Assembly: GCF_001895025.1 (NCBI RefSeq)
Contig: NZ_BCXI01000017.1
Coordinates: 104,247-168,246 of the forward strand
Reading direction: 5' to 3'
Origin: Rhodococcus zopfii NBRC 100606 = JCM 9919
GTDB lineage: Bacteria; Actinomycetota; Actinomycetes; Mycobacteriales; Mycobacteriaceae
DNA: 64,000 bases
Shown here: in pieces, positions 1 to 8,987 of the stretch
Layout of the letters: every line of letters starts with the position of its first letter
Numbering within the stretch: the first letter of the stretch is position 1
Position numbers and translations under genes: made by a program
Notes under the pieces: generated by a model
What the model saw: only the letters and a program-made list of their open reading frames with translations
What the model was told of the DNA's origin: nothing
Databases searched by the model: none

Positions 1-94
1 CGGCGGCCGGCACCGTGTGCCGGGCAGGATCTCGTCTCGGTCGAGAGCACCCGAATCCAGTACGGCGGCGTCGGCCTCGGATCACGATGAGAGG

Positions 95-841
95 ATGGAC
101 GCATCGAGTCCTCAGGATCCGGCCCGCGAGTTTCTCGACCTGTGGGCCGACATCGAAAAGCATCTACGACACAAGTACTCGCTGCCCGGGCATATTCGCA
201 CCATGGGCGAGATCATCGCCGAAACCCGCACTCGGGACGCACTTGTCCGCCGCTACGAACCCGCCCTCACCGCGTTCCGGGATCTGCGCAACGCGATCGT
301 CCACCATCCGTACCGCGGCGACGTTCCCATCGCTACACCGCGCCCGGACACCGTCGACCGACTGCGCCGCATCCACCACGAGCTGCTCCACCCAGCCCAG
401 ATCGGACGGTGCCTGCGAGCACCGGTGGTGAGCACCGCGGCCCCGGACGAGCCGCTTCGCGACGCCTTGTACGAGATGGCCGAGCATTCGTACTCTCAGC
501 TGCCTGTCTACGAGGACGGCCGATACCTCGGCCTGTTGACCACCAACGCCGTCGCCCGATGGCTGGCGGCGCAGATCAGCGACGCCGGTGAGGTCCTGGT
601 GGATCAGGTTCTGGTGCGAGAAGTGCTCGACTTTGTCGAGCCGACCGAATTGGTCGTCCACCTCGCGCGCACCGTGTCGGTCGCCGCGGTGATCGACGGG
701 TTCCGCAAGGAGGACCCAGCCGGCACACTGGTCGCGGTCATCGTCAGCGAACTGGGTCTACCGACGCAGAAACCGCTCGGTGTCGTCGTGCGCGACGATC
801 TGGCATACCTGCTCGCTCAGCTCCCGGCAGTGGGCCTGTAG
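95..841 (+). CDS. HEPN-like and CBS-domain protein
   Basis: The product is 248 residues. The N-terminal half is helical and contains FRDLRNAIVHH, with R65 and H70 in the R-x4-H spacing of HEPN ribonucleases. The C-terminal half reads as a CBS pair, with SQLPVYEDGRYLGLLT in the first unit. HEPN domains are often RNases in toxin-antitoxin and defence systems, and CBS pairs bind adenine nucleotides. A nucleotide-sensing HEPN protein is my inference. I chose the ATG at 95 because the residues before it look non-coding; a GAGAGG purine run sits very close to it, so the start is not firm. The next gene is convergent and more than 200 bp away, so it appears monocistronic here. The HEPN call rests on one motif. 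Confidence 0.75.
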   Translation: MDASSPQDPAREFLDLWADIEKHLRHKYSLPGHIRTMGEIIAETRTRDALVRRYEPALTAFRDLRNAIVHHPYRGDVPIATPRPDTVDRLRRIHHELLHPAQIGRCLRAPVVSTAAPDEPLRDALYEMAEHSYSQLPVYEDGRYLGLLTTNAVARWLAAQISDAGEVLVDQVLVREVLDFVEPTELVVHLARTVSVAAVIDGFRKEDPAGTLVAVIVSELGLPTQKPLGVVVRDDLAYLLAQLPAVGL

Positions 842-1060
842 AACGCGGTGTCGCGGGGGACAGGGCGGGGATTGGGGGACTGGTCGCCTGCAGGTGCCGG
901 TAACCGGTATGCCGCGCTCGACTACGAGGCCCACGGTTACGCACCGGGGATCGGGGGCGCCGCGGGTGTCTTCGAGGGGAATCCGCTGACAACGTTCCCT
1001 GACGTCGGGACGCCCCTGCGGAGCTCGGCGACGCCACATTCTTCGACATCAACGCGTTGG

Positions 1061-2938
1061 TCACGAGTATGCGCGTCCGTCCCAGCGAAGGATCCGGTCG
1101 GTGATGGTGCCCGCAGCGCAGCTGGGGTTGCAGTCGTTGTCGAACTGGCGAATCGTGTACTGCCCATCGGCCCCCGGCCCTTCCAGCTCGGCGTAGTAAT
1201 AGACGTGGCTGGTGCTCGCGTAGTTCGGTCCGGATCCGTCATCCCATTCGATCGTCTCGAAGCCGTCGACGTGGGGCACGAGGGTCAGGACACCGTTGTA
1301 TCGCCCGGGGTTGTAGGTGAGGAAGACGTTGCCGGTGGCGTCCGTGGTGGGCTCGGCGAAGTCCAGTGCGTCGCCGTAGACGGCGAGATCGACCCGGGTC
1401 AGGATCTGTCCGGATGAGCTGATGGCCGCGACGCATCCGCCTCCATCAAGACCTGGTTCGCCATTGAGGACGGTGGAGACCTGCACAGTGCCCAGGTGCG
1501 GGTGAGGCACGCTGCGGGTGTCTTCAACCCTGCCCCCACAGATGGATTCCGCGGTCGCCGGCGGCGGCTTCACCTGGGTGAACAGGGTGATCTCGTAGGC
1601 GCCGCTGGAGAGCGCCAGGGTCGAGATCAGATCGCCGGCCACGACGGTGGCTTTGCCGATCCCCAGGAGCGCCATCAGTTTGCCCGCGACGACGGCGGCC
1701 GTGCGGGTGATGCCCTTCTCGGTGAGCTGATCCCACATCTGAGTCGACAGTCGGCCCTGAATCTCGGCGAGGATGTCGGGGGTTCTCTCGACGCCGCACA
1801 TCACGAGCGATGCGATTCCGCCGGTGAGGGCACCGAGGTCGGCAGCGCTGACGGTGGTGGTGAGCCCGTCGGTGACGCACACGCCCATGACACCGAGTTC
1901 CAGGGCCGTCAAGACGGCAGGATCGTCGGCGGCTTCCTCGATCGCGTTCCATAGGACGCCGTACGCCAGTGACGAGGTCGACACGGTCGCGGTGATCGTC
2001 GAGCTGCCGTTCAGTGGCGCCAGGGATTGTTCGGTGAATCCGAGGTCGACGCCGCCGCCGGGCGGCAGGACCCAGGTGCGGGAGCGTCTGTCGGCCGGCA
2101 CGCCCATCGCGTCTGTGGTGGCGGACAGTACTTCCGCTGTGAGGGCGCTGATCTGGCCGGAATGCAGATCGACGAACGCCCAGGTCGGGGTGACCGGTGC
2201 GGTGACGATCAGTGCAACGCCGCGATTGTTGCGGATCTTGACGACCGCGGTGTCGGAATCGTGGGGGTCGGAGCCGGTGCACACGAGCATGGGTGCGTTC
2301 CTGTCCTCTACGTACACGACGTCGTCCATCCATCTCGGGCGAGGTTGGGATGGGCAGGACGGCGGGCGTGCACGCAGGCCCGCCGCGGAGGTGAGGAAGT
2401 GGTTGGCGTCTTCGACGCGTGCCACCAGCCACTCCTTGATGCTCAGGTGGGTGACCTCAGCTGTCGCGGTGCGGCGATCAGGGCTGATCTGCGGCTCGAT
2501 CACCTGTGTCGCCGCGGGTTCGGCCGAGTTCGACGCGTGCGCGTCGTAACTGATCAGGAAGAGCTGTTCGTCGGACGGGAGCGGTTCCGGTAGTCGGTAT
2601 CTGAACGTCAGCGGCTTCTGGGGTTGACCGCTGGACAGGGTCACTTCCGCGCGGGCAAGAACACCGGGTATGTCCGCATCATCGAGTGGGGTGACTGTGA
2701 GGGTCGAGTCGGCCGGCCCCGCACCGGGCGGCACGGCCACGGTCCAGGCGTCGGTGACCGGGACGTCGGTAGCTTCGCTGTCCGACAGAGCCACCGAGGT
2801 CGAGGAAGACGGCTCCGGCGTCCCCGATGCCTCGTCGGAACGACCGGCACCGGGGAGCAGTGCGCATCCGCTTGCCACCAGCGTCGCCGCAACCAGCATC
2901 GCCATGGTCACGGGACCGGACCGAAGTCGTTGCACCAC
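1061..2938 (-). CDS. large lipoprotein of unknown function
   Basis: The product is 625 residues. The N-terminus has a basic start, a hydrophobic stretch and a lipobox (LVASGC), so it is probably a lipid-anchored cell-surface protein. A Ser/Thr/Glu-rich linker follows. The rest looks extracellular with several cysteines and no catalytic motif that I recognise. A GTG at 2938 is preceded by AGGAGGA at 6 bp, which decides the start over a further GTG 21 bp upstream. The gene stands alone, convergent with the gene to its left. Similar long lipoproteins are common in mycolic-acid actinomycetes, but I cannot assign a family. Function unknown. Confidence 0.8.
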   Translation of the reverse strand: MVQRLRSGPVTMAMLVAATLVASGCALLPGAGRSDEASGTPEPSSSTSVALSDSEATDVPVTDAWTVAVPPGAGPADSTLTVTPLDDADIPGVLARAEVTLSSGQPQKPLTFRYRLPEPLPSDEQLFLISYDAHASNSAEPAATQVIEPQISPDRRTATAEVTHLSIKEWLVARVEDANHFLTSAAGLRARPPSCPSQPRPRWMDDVVYVEDRNAPMLVCTGSDPHDSDTAVVKIRNNRGVALIVTAPVTPTWAFVDLHSGQISALTAEVLSATTDAMGVPADRRSRTWVLPPGGGVDLGFTEQSLAPLNGSSTITATVSTSSLAYGVLWNAIEEAADDPAVLTALELGVMGVCVTDGLTTTVSAADLGALTGGIASLVMCGVERTPDILAEIQGRLSTQMWDQLTEKGITRTAAVVAGKLMALLGIGKATVVAGDLISTLALSSGAYEITLFTQVKPPPATAESICGGRVEDTRSVPHPHLGTVQVSTVLNGEPGLDGGGCVAAISSSGQILTRVDLAVYGDALDFAEPTTDATGNVFLTYNPGRYNGVLTLVPHVDGFETIEWDDGSGPNYASTSHVYYYAELEGPGADGQYTIRQFDNDCNPSCAAGTITDRILRWDGRAYS

Positions 2939-3134
2939 AGGCGTGTCCTCCTGTCCCACGGGAAGGTCGGCGGCTCACTCTAGCTCTGTCCCTCGGCGCC
3001 GAAGGCGGAATACGAAGCGCTATCGGCCGTGACCGGGCAGTCGACGAGAATGGACACGCAGTACGTACTCTGCGTATAGCGCAGATGACGGCTTCGCCGA
3101 TCGGCGGCCAAGCACCTACCCATGCTGCGAGGAC

Positions 3135-3593
3135 CTAGGGGGACAAGCCCGGAACCTCGCCGGACAACACCCGTCTGGTCGCCGCGCTGGCGCGGTGTCC
3201 CGACTCGTACAGTTTCGGCCAGGCCGCGAAGTCCTCGGGGTCGACGATCGTCGTGTCGTGACCGCCGTTTCCCGGCCGCTTCGGGCGATGTTCGGGATGG
3301 TTCGGAAACTCCAAGGCCAAATAGCCGCGGTCGAGTTCGAGCCGGAAGATCAGCCAGGTGTGCGGCGTGAATCCCACCGTTTCGGCGCGTTTGGCGAGGT
3401 CGACCCAGTCGGTGATGTTCGTGTACCCGCCGTCGAGCACCGCCGTCTGGGTGGCGATCATGGGGATCGTGCCCAGCCAGATCGGCGGAAACTCCAGCAG
3501 GACCCGGCACCATTCGCGCCGACGGGCGGGCGGGATCGGTTCCCACTTCGCCTGCGCGTTTCGCAAGGTGTCGCTGTCGTGGTGCGAAGACAT
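3135..3593 (-). CDS. hypothetical protein, 152 aa
   Basis: This is a soluble 152-residue protein rich in Trp and Pro with no signal peptide or membrane segment. The C-terminal third includes WLIFRLELDRGYLALEF and a HDTTIVDPEDFAAWPKLYE stretch that looks like an ordered domain. The ATG at 3593 has a GAGGGG ribosome site at suitable spacing. I do not recognise the family. It lies alone between the lipoprotein gene and a stretch with coding remnants on both strands. Amino-acid composition and codon use look genuine, unlike the overlapping frames. Confidence 0.65.
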   Translation of the reverse strand: MSSHHDSDTLRNAQAKWEPIPPARRREWCRVLLEFPPIWLGTIPMIATQTAVLDGGYTNITDWVDLAKRAETVGFTPHTWLIFRLELDRGYLALEFPNHPEHRPKRPGNGGHDTTIVDPEDFAAWPKLYESGHRASAATRRVLSGEVPGLSP

Positions 3594-4233
3594 CGCGCCC
3601 CTCTACCTTCCGGAGGCGTGGGCCTCCATCGACTTGTCCGCCGGCGGTTACCGCGCGAACCGGTTCTTCCCCTGGGGCACCCACAGTCGATGGAGACGGG
3701 GTTGCCGGGCAGCCGGCCAGGTACCGACAACTGCCACTCTGGAACCTGCTGCCACGATAGCAAGAGCGACCGACATGACGGCGTCCTGTCAGCAGACGCC
3801 CTGCTCGTCCTGACCTGCCGGCACCGCCGCAATCACACTCTCGTACTACCAGCTCGATCCGGGTCAGGAACACGTCGCGTTCCTGCGTCGCGAACTCGAG
3901 CTGCGCGAGGGGAGCACGGCGTGACGACACCGGTGTTGGTGCGGTGGCGCCGGTGAACCGGCCTGGATCCGGGGCCCTCGGTCGATCAAGTCCGGTCGGC
4001 GAAGCCGCCGCGCTGGTCCCGCTTCTCGCCGGCCTTGCGGCGAATGTCGTCGAGGACCTGTCCGTGCAGGGCTGCGAGCGTGGTGAGCATTTTCAGGACG
4101 TCCGGTGGATGTCGCCGCTGCCGGTGCACGGGACCGACGTCGTGACCGCGTGGAGCCGCCACCACCGCCGCATGGCGGGCACAGTAGTCTGACCTGCACG
4201 GCAACGGTGTCAGGCAGTCGAGGAGGGCATGCG
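3594..4233. other. gene-poor stretch with coding remnants
   Basis: No complete gene is convincing here. Two fragments have strong third-position GC and natural-looking protein sequence but lack proper starts. A plus-strand tail at about 3815-3924 ends in VAFLRRELELREGSTA. A minus-strand fragment at 3986-4204 has its own entry. The pattern suggests a recombination scar where older genes have decayed. This is inference from reading frames only. Confidence 0.4.
3986..4204 (-). pseudogene. possible gene remnant, MazG-like C-terminus
   Basis: The 72-codon frame begins with a Cys/His/Arg-rich segment that looks non-native. From residue 39 it reads like a real helical protein (MLTTLAALHGQVLDDIRRKA) and ends in RGGFADRT. 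An RGGF-x-x-R ending resembles the C-termini of MazG-like and phosphoribosyl-ATP pyrophosphohydrolases, but that is only resemblance. It is shorter than those families (about 90-110 residues). A truncated remnant is more likely than a working gene. Confidence 0.3.
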
Positions 4234-7200
4234 GTGCGGCGGCTGCGTGTGACCACCTACGACGGCGGGAACAGCCTCTACGACACGGTGCTCGAACTGA
4301 TCACCGCGGCCCAGCGCAGGGTATGGATCAAGATCCCGTGGTGGGACACCTCCCCTCAGGCTCGTCGTCTCCTCGATGCGGTGATCGCCGCCAAGCAGCG
4401 CGGTGTCGATGTCCTGGTGCTCTGCCGGCCCGAAGCGTCCAACGACGCCGTGCTGCGAAAGCTGCGCCGCGCCGACATCTCCCTGACCAGCGTCCGGTAC
4501 ATCCACGAGAAAGAGCTGATCGCCGACGACATCGCGGTCACCCACTCGATGAACTTCACGCGTACCGAGATCGAGCGCAACCAGAACTCCGGCTCGGTCT
4601 TCGACACCCCCGAGGAGATCGACGACCTCGAAGCGGGTTTCCGCACGCTGCTGGACAATCGGGAGGCGGTCAGCGTCGGCGAGGGGGAGTGGACACCGAG
4701 TTCGGTGCTGATCCCCCCGGATTTCCAGAAGTTCCTGACACGCTACGACCGGCTCAATCCGTTGCAGTCGAAGGCCGTGCCCGTGGTGCTGTCGAGTCCG
4801 GGGCATGTGATGGTGGTGGCTCCGACCAGCGCGGGGAAAACGTTGATCGGGGAAGTTGCGGCGTTGCGGTCGATCGTCGGAGAGGGCAGGCCGGCGGTGT
4901 GGCTGTTGCCGGCACGCGCTCTGGCCGCCGAGATCGGTGAGACCGCCAAGCGGTGGAACGAGCACGGGATCCGTGCCATCGAACTGACCGGCGAGACCAA
5001 CATGTCCAGTGAGGCGGTCCGCAAGGCGCAACTGTGGGTGGCGACGACGGAGAAGTTCGAGGCACTCTACCGGCGGTCCTCGCTGCGCGAGTTCATCGGC
5101 AGCGTCGGCTGCCTGATCATCGACGAGGTGCATCTCGTCGGCGATCCGGAACGCGGCGCCACCCTCGAATCGCTCATCGCCCGGTTGCGTGCCGCCGAAG
5201 CCCGCACCCGGATCGTGGCGCTGTCGGCGACCGTGTCCAATGCCGACGAGCTCGCCTCCTGGTTTCGTGCTCAGCTGATCCGGTCGGCGTGGCGGCCGAC
5301 AATCCTGAACACCCAGTTCGTCGCCTACGACGCCCCGGCGGTCGAGGAACGACGGGAGCTGCACGAAGCCGCCAAAGACCGGGCTCTGCGGGATCTGCTC
5401 GGCGAGCTGGTCGATACTGCCGGGCAGTCGATGACCGTCGGCGGCGGCGCCGCGACGGCAGAGGGCGGTGTCCTGGTCTTCTGTGGGAGCAAGAACGCGG
5501 TGCGACGCACCGCGGCGCTTGTTGCCGGCGTCGAGTTCCGCGAGGTCGACGACGAACAGTTGATCGATGCGGCCTTCGCGCGTGGGGTGGGAATCCACTT
5601 TCGCGATGCGCCCCGGGCCGGGCGCGCGCTGACCGCGTTCAAGGAGCGAGACATCCGCGTTCTCGTCGCCACGTCCGGGTTGTCGACCGGGGTGAACACC
5701 CCCGCCCGGTTCGTGGTGATCCGGGATCTCGAGCTGGGAATCTCTGCTCTGGAGGTTAGTCAGGCTCAGCAGATGTTCGGCCGGGCAGGACGGGCCGGGC
5801 AGGAACCCGAGGGGTTCGGGTTCATGCTGGTACCACGCGACCAGGAGGCCCTCTGGCGTCATAAACTCGCCGACGGGTACACAGCACGCAGCCGGGTTGT
5901 CGACCGGCTGGCCGATACCGTCCTTGCCGAGATCCTGCTCCGGTCGGTCCGACACCGATCCGACGCGTCGACCTGGTTTCAGGAGACGTTCGCCTACGCC
6001 CAGGCCCGTGAGGTTTACGACGTCGACGAGGCCCTCGACTTCCTGGTCCGCCGCGGATTTGTGACCGAATCCGAGGACGGCCTGGCGGTGACGGAGATCG
6101 GTGCGTTGACCTCACGGCTGATGATCGATGTCGAGTCCGCCGCCGAGCTCCTGGCTGCGTTGGCCGAAGTCCCGGTCCCCGCCGACGCGGCCGAGGCCGA
6201 GGAGTACGTGCTGCAGATGACGGCGGGCGGCGTTCGCTCGCTTCGAGAGTGGCCGGTGAATCAGAGAACCTACGAGGCGGTGGTCCAGGAGGCGCTCTCG
6301 TCGTGGTCGCGGCGGGTGACCTCGCGTCTGGGCAGCCACTTCGGGTCTCGATTCTGCCTGGCGGCCGCGCATCTGGCGCTGCGCGATCCCCGTAGGCTCC
6401 ACGCGAAGCCCCCACGTGGGATGTCCCTGGCCGACTTCCGGCGCGCGATCGACGAGATGCCGCGGTACCTCGCGTGGATCAGCGCCCTCGGTTACCTCGG
6501 GTCGGCGACATGGGCGCCGGCGGTGGCCGGTGATCTGGCCCGCCGCCTGTCGTGGTGGACCCTGTCCCCACGCCCGGAGCGAGGCTCCGGTCGTCTGCTG
6601 GGGATGCTCGAACGCACGCTGCATCCGGAGAACCGGCGGATGCGCATGCAGAATCTGTGGGGTCGAGCCCGACAGAACGGCTACTCGAGCCCCGACCGGA
6701 TCAACGCTCGGCCCCGCGACGTCGACGTCTCGACCGAGGAATTCGCGCAGGTCGTGCGTAGTCGTGCCGATCTGCAACTCGCCGTGCCGGACCGGCTCAC
6801 CCTGCCCGTCACGGCGGCGACCGCCCAGTCCCGAGTGACGGTGCTGAGCAGTATCGGAACCCGCCGAGCGGTGTCCACCGTGTGCCCGGTGCTCGACCGG
6901 ATCGAACTCGTGCTGCCCCCGGGCAGGGAGGCGGGCTCGATGGTTGCGGATGTATTCCTCTACACCCGTGACGGGGACTTCGCGTACCGCAATGTCGTGG
7001 TCGAGCTACCCGACGATGCGGTCGGTACACGACTCGATCCGCTGGTGGAGGCGGCTCGGCTGGTCGACGACCTGCCCGTCGTCGCCGTGGTGGTGAAGAA
7101 GAAGTTCTCGGGGCTGCGGCGCCTGCTGTCGAGTGAACGCAAAAAGCGCCGCATGTCGCTGCTGCCGTTGCTTGCGCCCGACCCGCAGTTGCGTCCGGTG

Positions 7201-7614
7201 GCGCTGGCCCTCGCCGAACACGAGGCTGAGCCCGAGCGTGCGGTGCTCACCCTGCGCGCCAACCTACGGGCGTTTCTCGCCGCTGAGGACAGTCACGTTC
7301 CGCGCCCGGCCGCGGTGGTGCTGCGCTCCGGTCACGCCTGCGACGACGAGTTCGAACTGACCTTGGCGGCGCTGGTCGGTGCCCTGCAGTTCGACACCGG
7401 TGCCGCGATATCGGGTGAGAAGGTCGTGGCGCTGGTGAAGATCTCCGGTGAGTGGCACCTGGCGGCCCCAACGAAGGAACCGTTCGTTCAGGTCGAACCT
7501 GTTGTTCCCGAGGAGCTCCCGCCGGTGATCCGAACGGTGCAGGAGCGAGAACACGACCCGGATGCCACCGTCACGCCGCTCTGCGACTGGATGCAGGAAT
7601 TCACCCAGTCGTAG
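4234..7614 (+). CDS. phospholipase D-like/superfamily 2 helicase fusion
   Basis: The product is 1,126 residues. Residues 1-140 form a PLD-like domain with one HxKxxxxD motif (H91, K93, D98). A superfamily 2 helicase of the Ski2/Hel308 type follows: motif I APTSAGKT near 196, DEVH at 297-300, ALSATVS as motif III, and QQMFGRAGRAGQ near 512 as motif VI. A winged-helix-like region and about 350 unassigned C-terminal residues complete it. A single HKD motif suggests dimerisation for phosphodiester chemistry, or a DNA-binding role. The GTG at 4234 follows GGAGGG at 6 bp, and I reject a longer upstream reading that is Pro/Arg-rich. PLD plus helicase fusions occur among defence and repair proteins. 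DNA processing or defence is inference. The gene is monocistronic. Confidence 0.88.
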   Translation: MRRLRVTTYDGGNSLYDTVLELITAAQRRVWIKIPWWDTSPQARRLLDAVIAAKQRGVDVLVLCRPEASNDAVLRKLRRADISLTSVRYIHEKELIADDIAVTHSMNFTRTEIERNQNSGSVFDTPEEIDDLEAGFRTLLDNREAVSVGEGEWTPSSVLIPPDFQKFLTRYDRLNPLQSKAVPVVLSSPGHVMVVAPTSAGKTLIGEVAALRSIVGEGRPAVWLLPARALAAEIGETAKRWNEHGIRAIELTGETNMSSEAVRKAQLWVATTEKFEALYRRSSLREFIGSVGCLIIDEVHLVGDPERGATLESLIARLRAAEARTRIVALSATVSNADELASWFRAQLIRSAWRPTILNTQFVAYDAPAVEERRELHEAAKDRALRDLLGELVDTAGQSMTVGGGAATAEGGVLVFCGSKNAVRRTAALVAGVEFREVDDEQLIDAAFARGVGIHFRDAPRAGRALTAFKERDIRVLVATSGLSTGVNTPARFVVIRDLELGISALEVSQAQQMFGRAGRAGQEPEGFGFMLVPRDQEALWRHKLADGYTARSRVVDRLADTVLAEILLRSVRHRSDASTWFQETFAYAQAREVYDVDEALDFLVRRGFVTESEDGLAVTEIGALTSRLMIDVESAAELLAALAEVPVPADAAEAEEYVLQMTAGGVRSLREWPVNQRTYEAVVQEALSSWSRRVTSRLGSHFGSRFCLAAAHLALRDPRRLHAKPPRGMSLADFRRAIDEMPRYLAWISALGYLGSATWAPAVAGDLARRLSWWTLSPRPERGSGRLLGMLERTLHPENRRMRMQNLWGRARQNGYSSPDRINARPRDVDVSTEEFAQVVRSRADLQLAVPDRLTLPVTAATAQSRVTVLSSIGTRRAVSTVCPVLDRIELVLPPGREAGSMVADVFLYTRDGDFAYRNVVVELPDDAVGTRLDPLVEAARLVDDLPVVAVVVKKKFSGLRRLLSSERKKRRMSLLPLLAPDPQLRPVALALAEHEAEPERAVLTLRANLRAFLAAEDSHVPRPAAVVLRSGHACDDEFELTLAALVGALQFDTGAAISGEKVVALVKISGEWHLAAPTKEPFVQVEPVVPEELPPVIRTVQEREHDPDATVTPLCDWMQEFTQS

Positions 7615-7753
7615 CGGAGAGTCCGCACCCCGCGGCTGCGCGCCACGCGATGCACACCGGCGCGGCGCAGTGAGGGACCGCCCGGAAGCAGCACGGTACG
7701 ACCGGCCGTCACTCGTCGCAAAGGGCGCAGAAGTCACCAAGGGGGGTGGAGCG

Positions 7754-8893
7754 TTATTCGTAGAGCGCGCTGTTGCCGCGCCAGTCGTTGTCGTCGTCGG
7801 TAGGGCTGCCGAGGAACTCTTCGGGGTTCTGACCGTACGAGGCGCTACCCCAGTCCAGACGTGAACGATGATTGAATCGCAGATCGTCGGCACGGGACGG
7901 CCGCCCGTAGGGGATCTCTCGTGCCTGACCTCCCGCACGATCGTGTCGGCGCCCGGTATCGGAGTGTCCTGCGCTCCGCTGAGCACTCTTGGGGCGCTTG
8001 GGTGCCGGCTTCGCGGCATGAGGTGTCAACGGGGGCAGCGGATGCCGCATGCGGGTTTCGGCCGTTATCACTCCCAGGCATCGGTTCAGGAACCGCACCA
8101 GTGACCTGGTGCATTTCGGGCAGGGAGCCAATCGGCTGTGATGAGCTTGTTCCGCGGTGCACCGGTGCTGCACCGTGTTCTTGGAAACGCAGTGGTCGTG
8201 CGCGTGGTAGTGCCCGGCGCGTGCGTCGACGAACACCGGCCGACGGAGTCGTTCGGCGACGGCACGCGCGAACGCTGGGTTCGCCCTCGGGGGTGGAGGG
8301 ACCGCCCCGTTCCGACGTCGAGACGGTACGTGGTCGTCACGAGACCGTGGCTCATCGGGTGCAGCTGGCGACATCCCACGAGTAGAAGCAGGAGATGCCG
8401 CGTCGCCGGGTCGCCGTGCCGGGGACTTCTCTCCACCGTGAGGGACGGGGCTCGTACCGGAGTGGCGGGCCGGGGGCGCAATACCAGCCCCTTTGGGGGA
8501 AGCTGGGGCGCGGGTAGCGCCGGAGGGCGCCGACCGGGATTGCTCCGTGTGCAACGCCGCGGCGGCATCGGCGACAGCTTGGTCCAGTCGGCTGCGGTAG
8601 CCGTTCCTGAACTCATTGTAGCTGTCGCCGAGGTTCTGGAAGGCACGCGCGATGGCGGCACATTCGGCTCTGGTGTCGCGTGTGAGGATGTGCGAGGCGA
8701 ACGGCGCGGGTGCATCTTTCGGGCTGTCGGTCTCCCGCTCGTAGATGCGCAGTTCCCACCGGCCGCTGCTGGCGCGTTTGATGACATACCGGTGTCGCGC
8801 GGTGCCGGCAGTGCTGACGCGACGCGCGGCGTTCTTCGTGCGGACTACCCGTGCAGGGTCCTGACTGCGTTTCCGCTTCCTGCCACCTGCCAT
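7754..8893 (-). CDS. hypothetical basic protein with Cys/His motif
   Basis: The product is 379 residues and very basic. Residues 1-40 are a Lys/Arg-rich tail (MAGGRKRKRSQ). A small folded region at about 30-120 includes GRWELRIYERE. A long Pro/Ser/Arg-rich disordered linker follows, and then a Cys/His segment (HDHCV, HRC, CPKC) at about 225-275 that may bind zinc. The ATG at 8893 has an AAAGAGG ribosome site at 6 bp. An in-frame start 51 bp upstream lacks one. Positive charge and the possible zinc site suggest nucleic-acid binding, which is an inference. I do not recognise the family. Confidence 0.6.
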   Translation of the reverse strand: MAGGRKRKRSQDPARVVRTKNAARRVSTAGTARHRYVIKRASSGRWELRIYERETDSPKDAPAPFASHILTRDTRAECAAIARAFQNLGDSYNEFRNGYRSRLDQAVADAAAALHTEQSRSAPSGATRAPASPKGAGIAPPARHSGTSPVPHGGEKSPARRPGDAASPASTRGMSPAAPDEPRSRDDHVPSRRRNGAVPPPPRANPAFARAVAERLRRPVFVDARAGHYHAHDHCVSKNTVQHRCTAEQAHHSRLAPCPKCTRSLVRFLNRCLGVITAETRMRHPLPPLTPHAAKPAPKRPKSAQRSAGHSDTGRRHDRAGGQAREIPYGRPSRADDLRFNHRSRLDWGSASYGQNPEEFLGSPTDDDNDWRGNSALYE

Positions 8894-8987
8894 GTGCAGC
8901 CTCTTTCTCGGATGTGCGGGGATTCGGACATGCACCTCGACCATCCGGTCGGATGCGGACGATCTGGGAGATGCCTACGGGTGGGTC

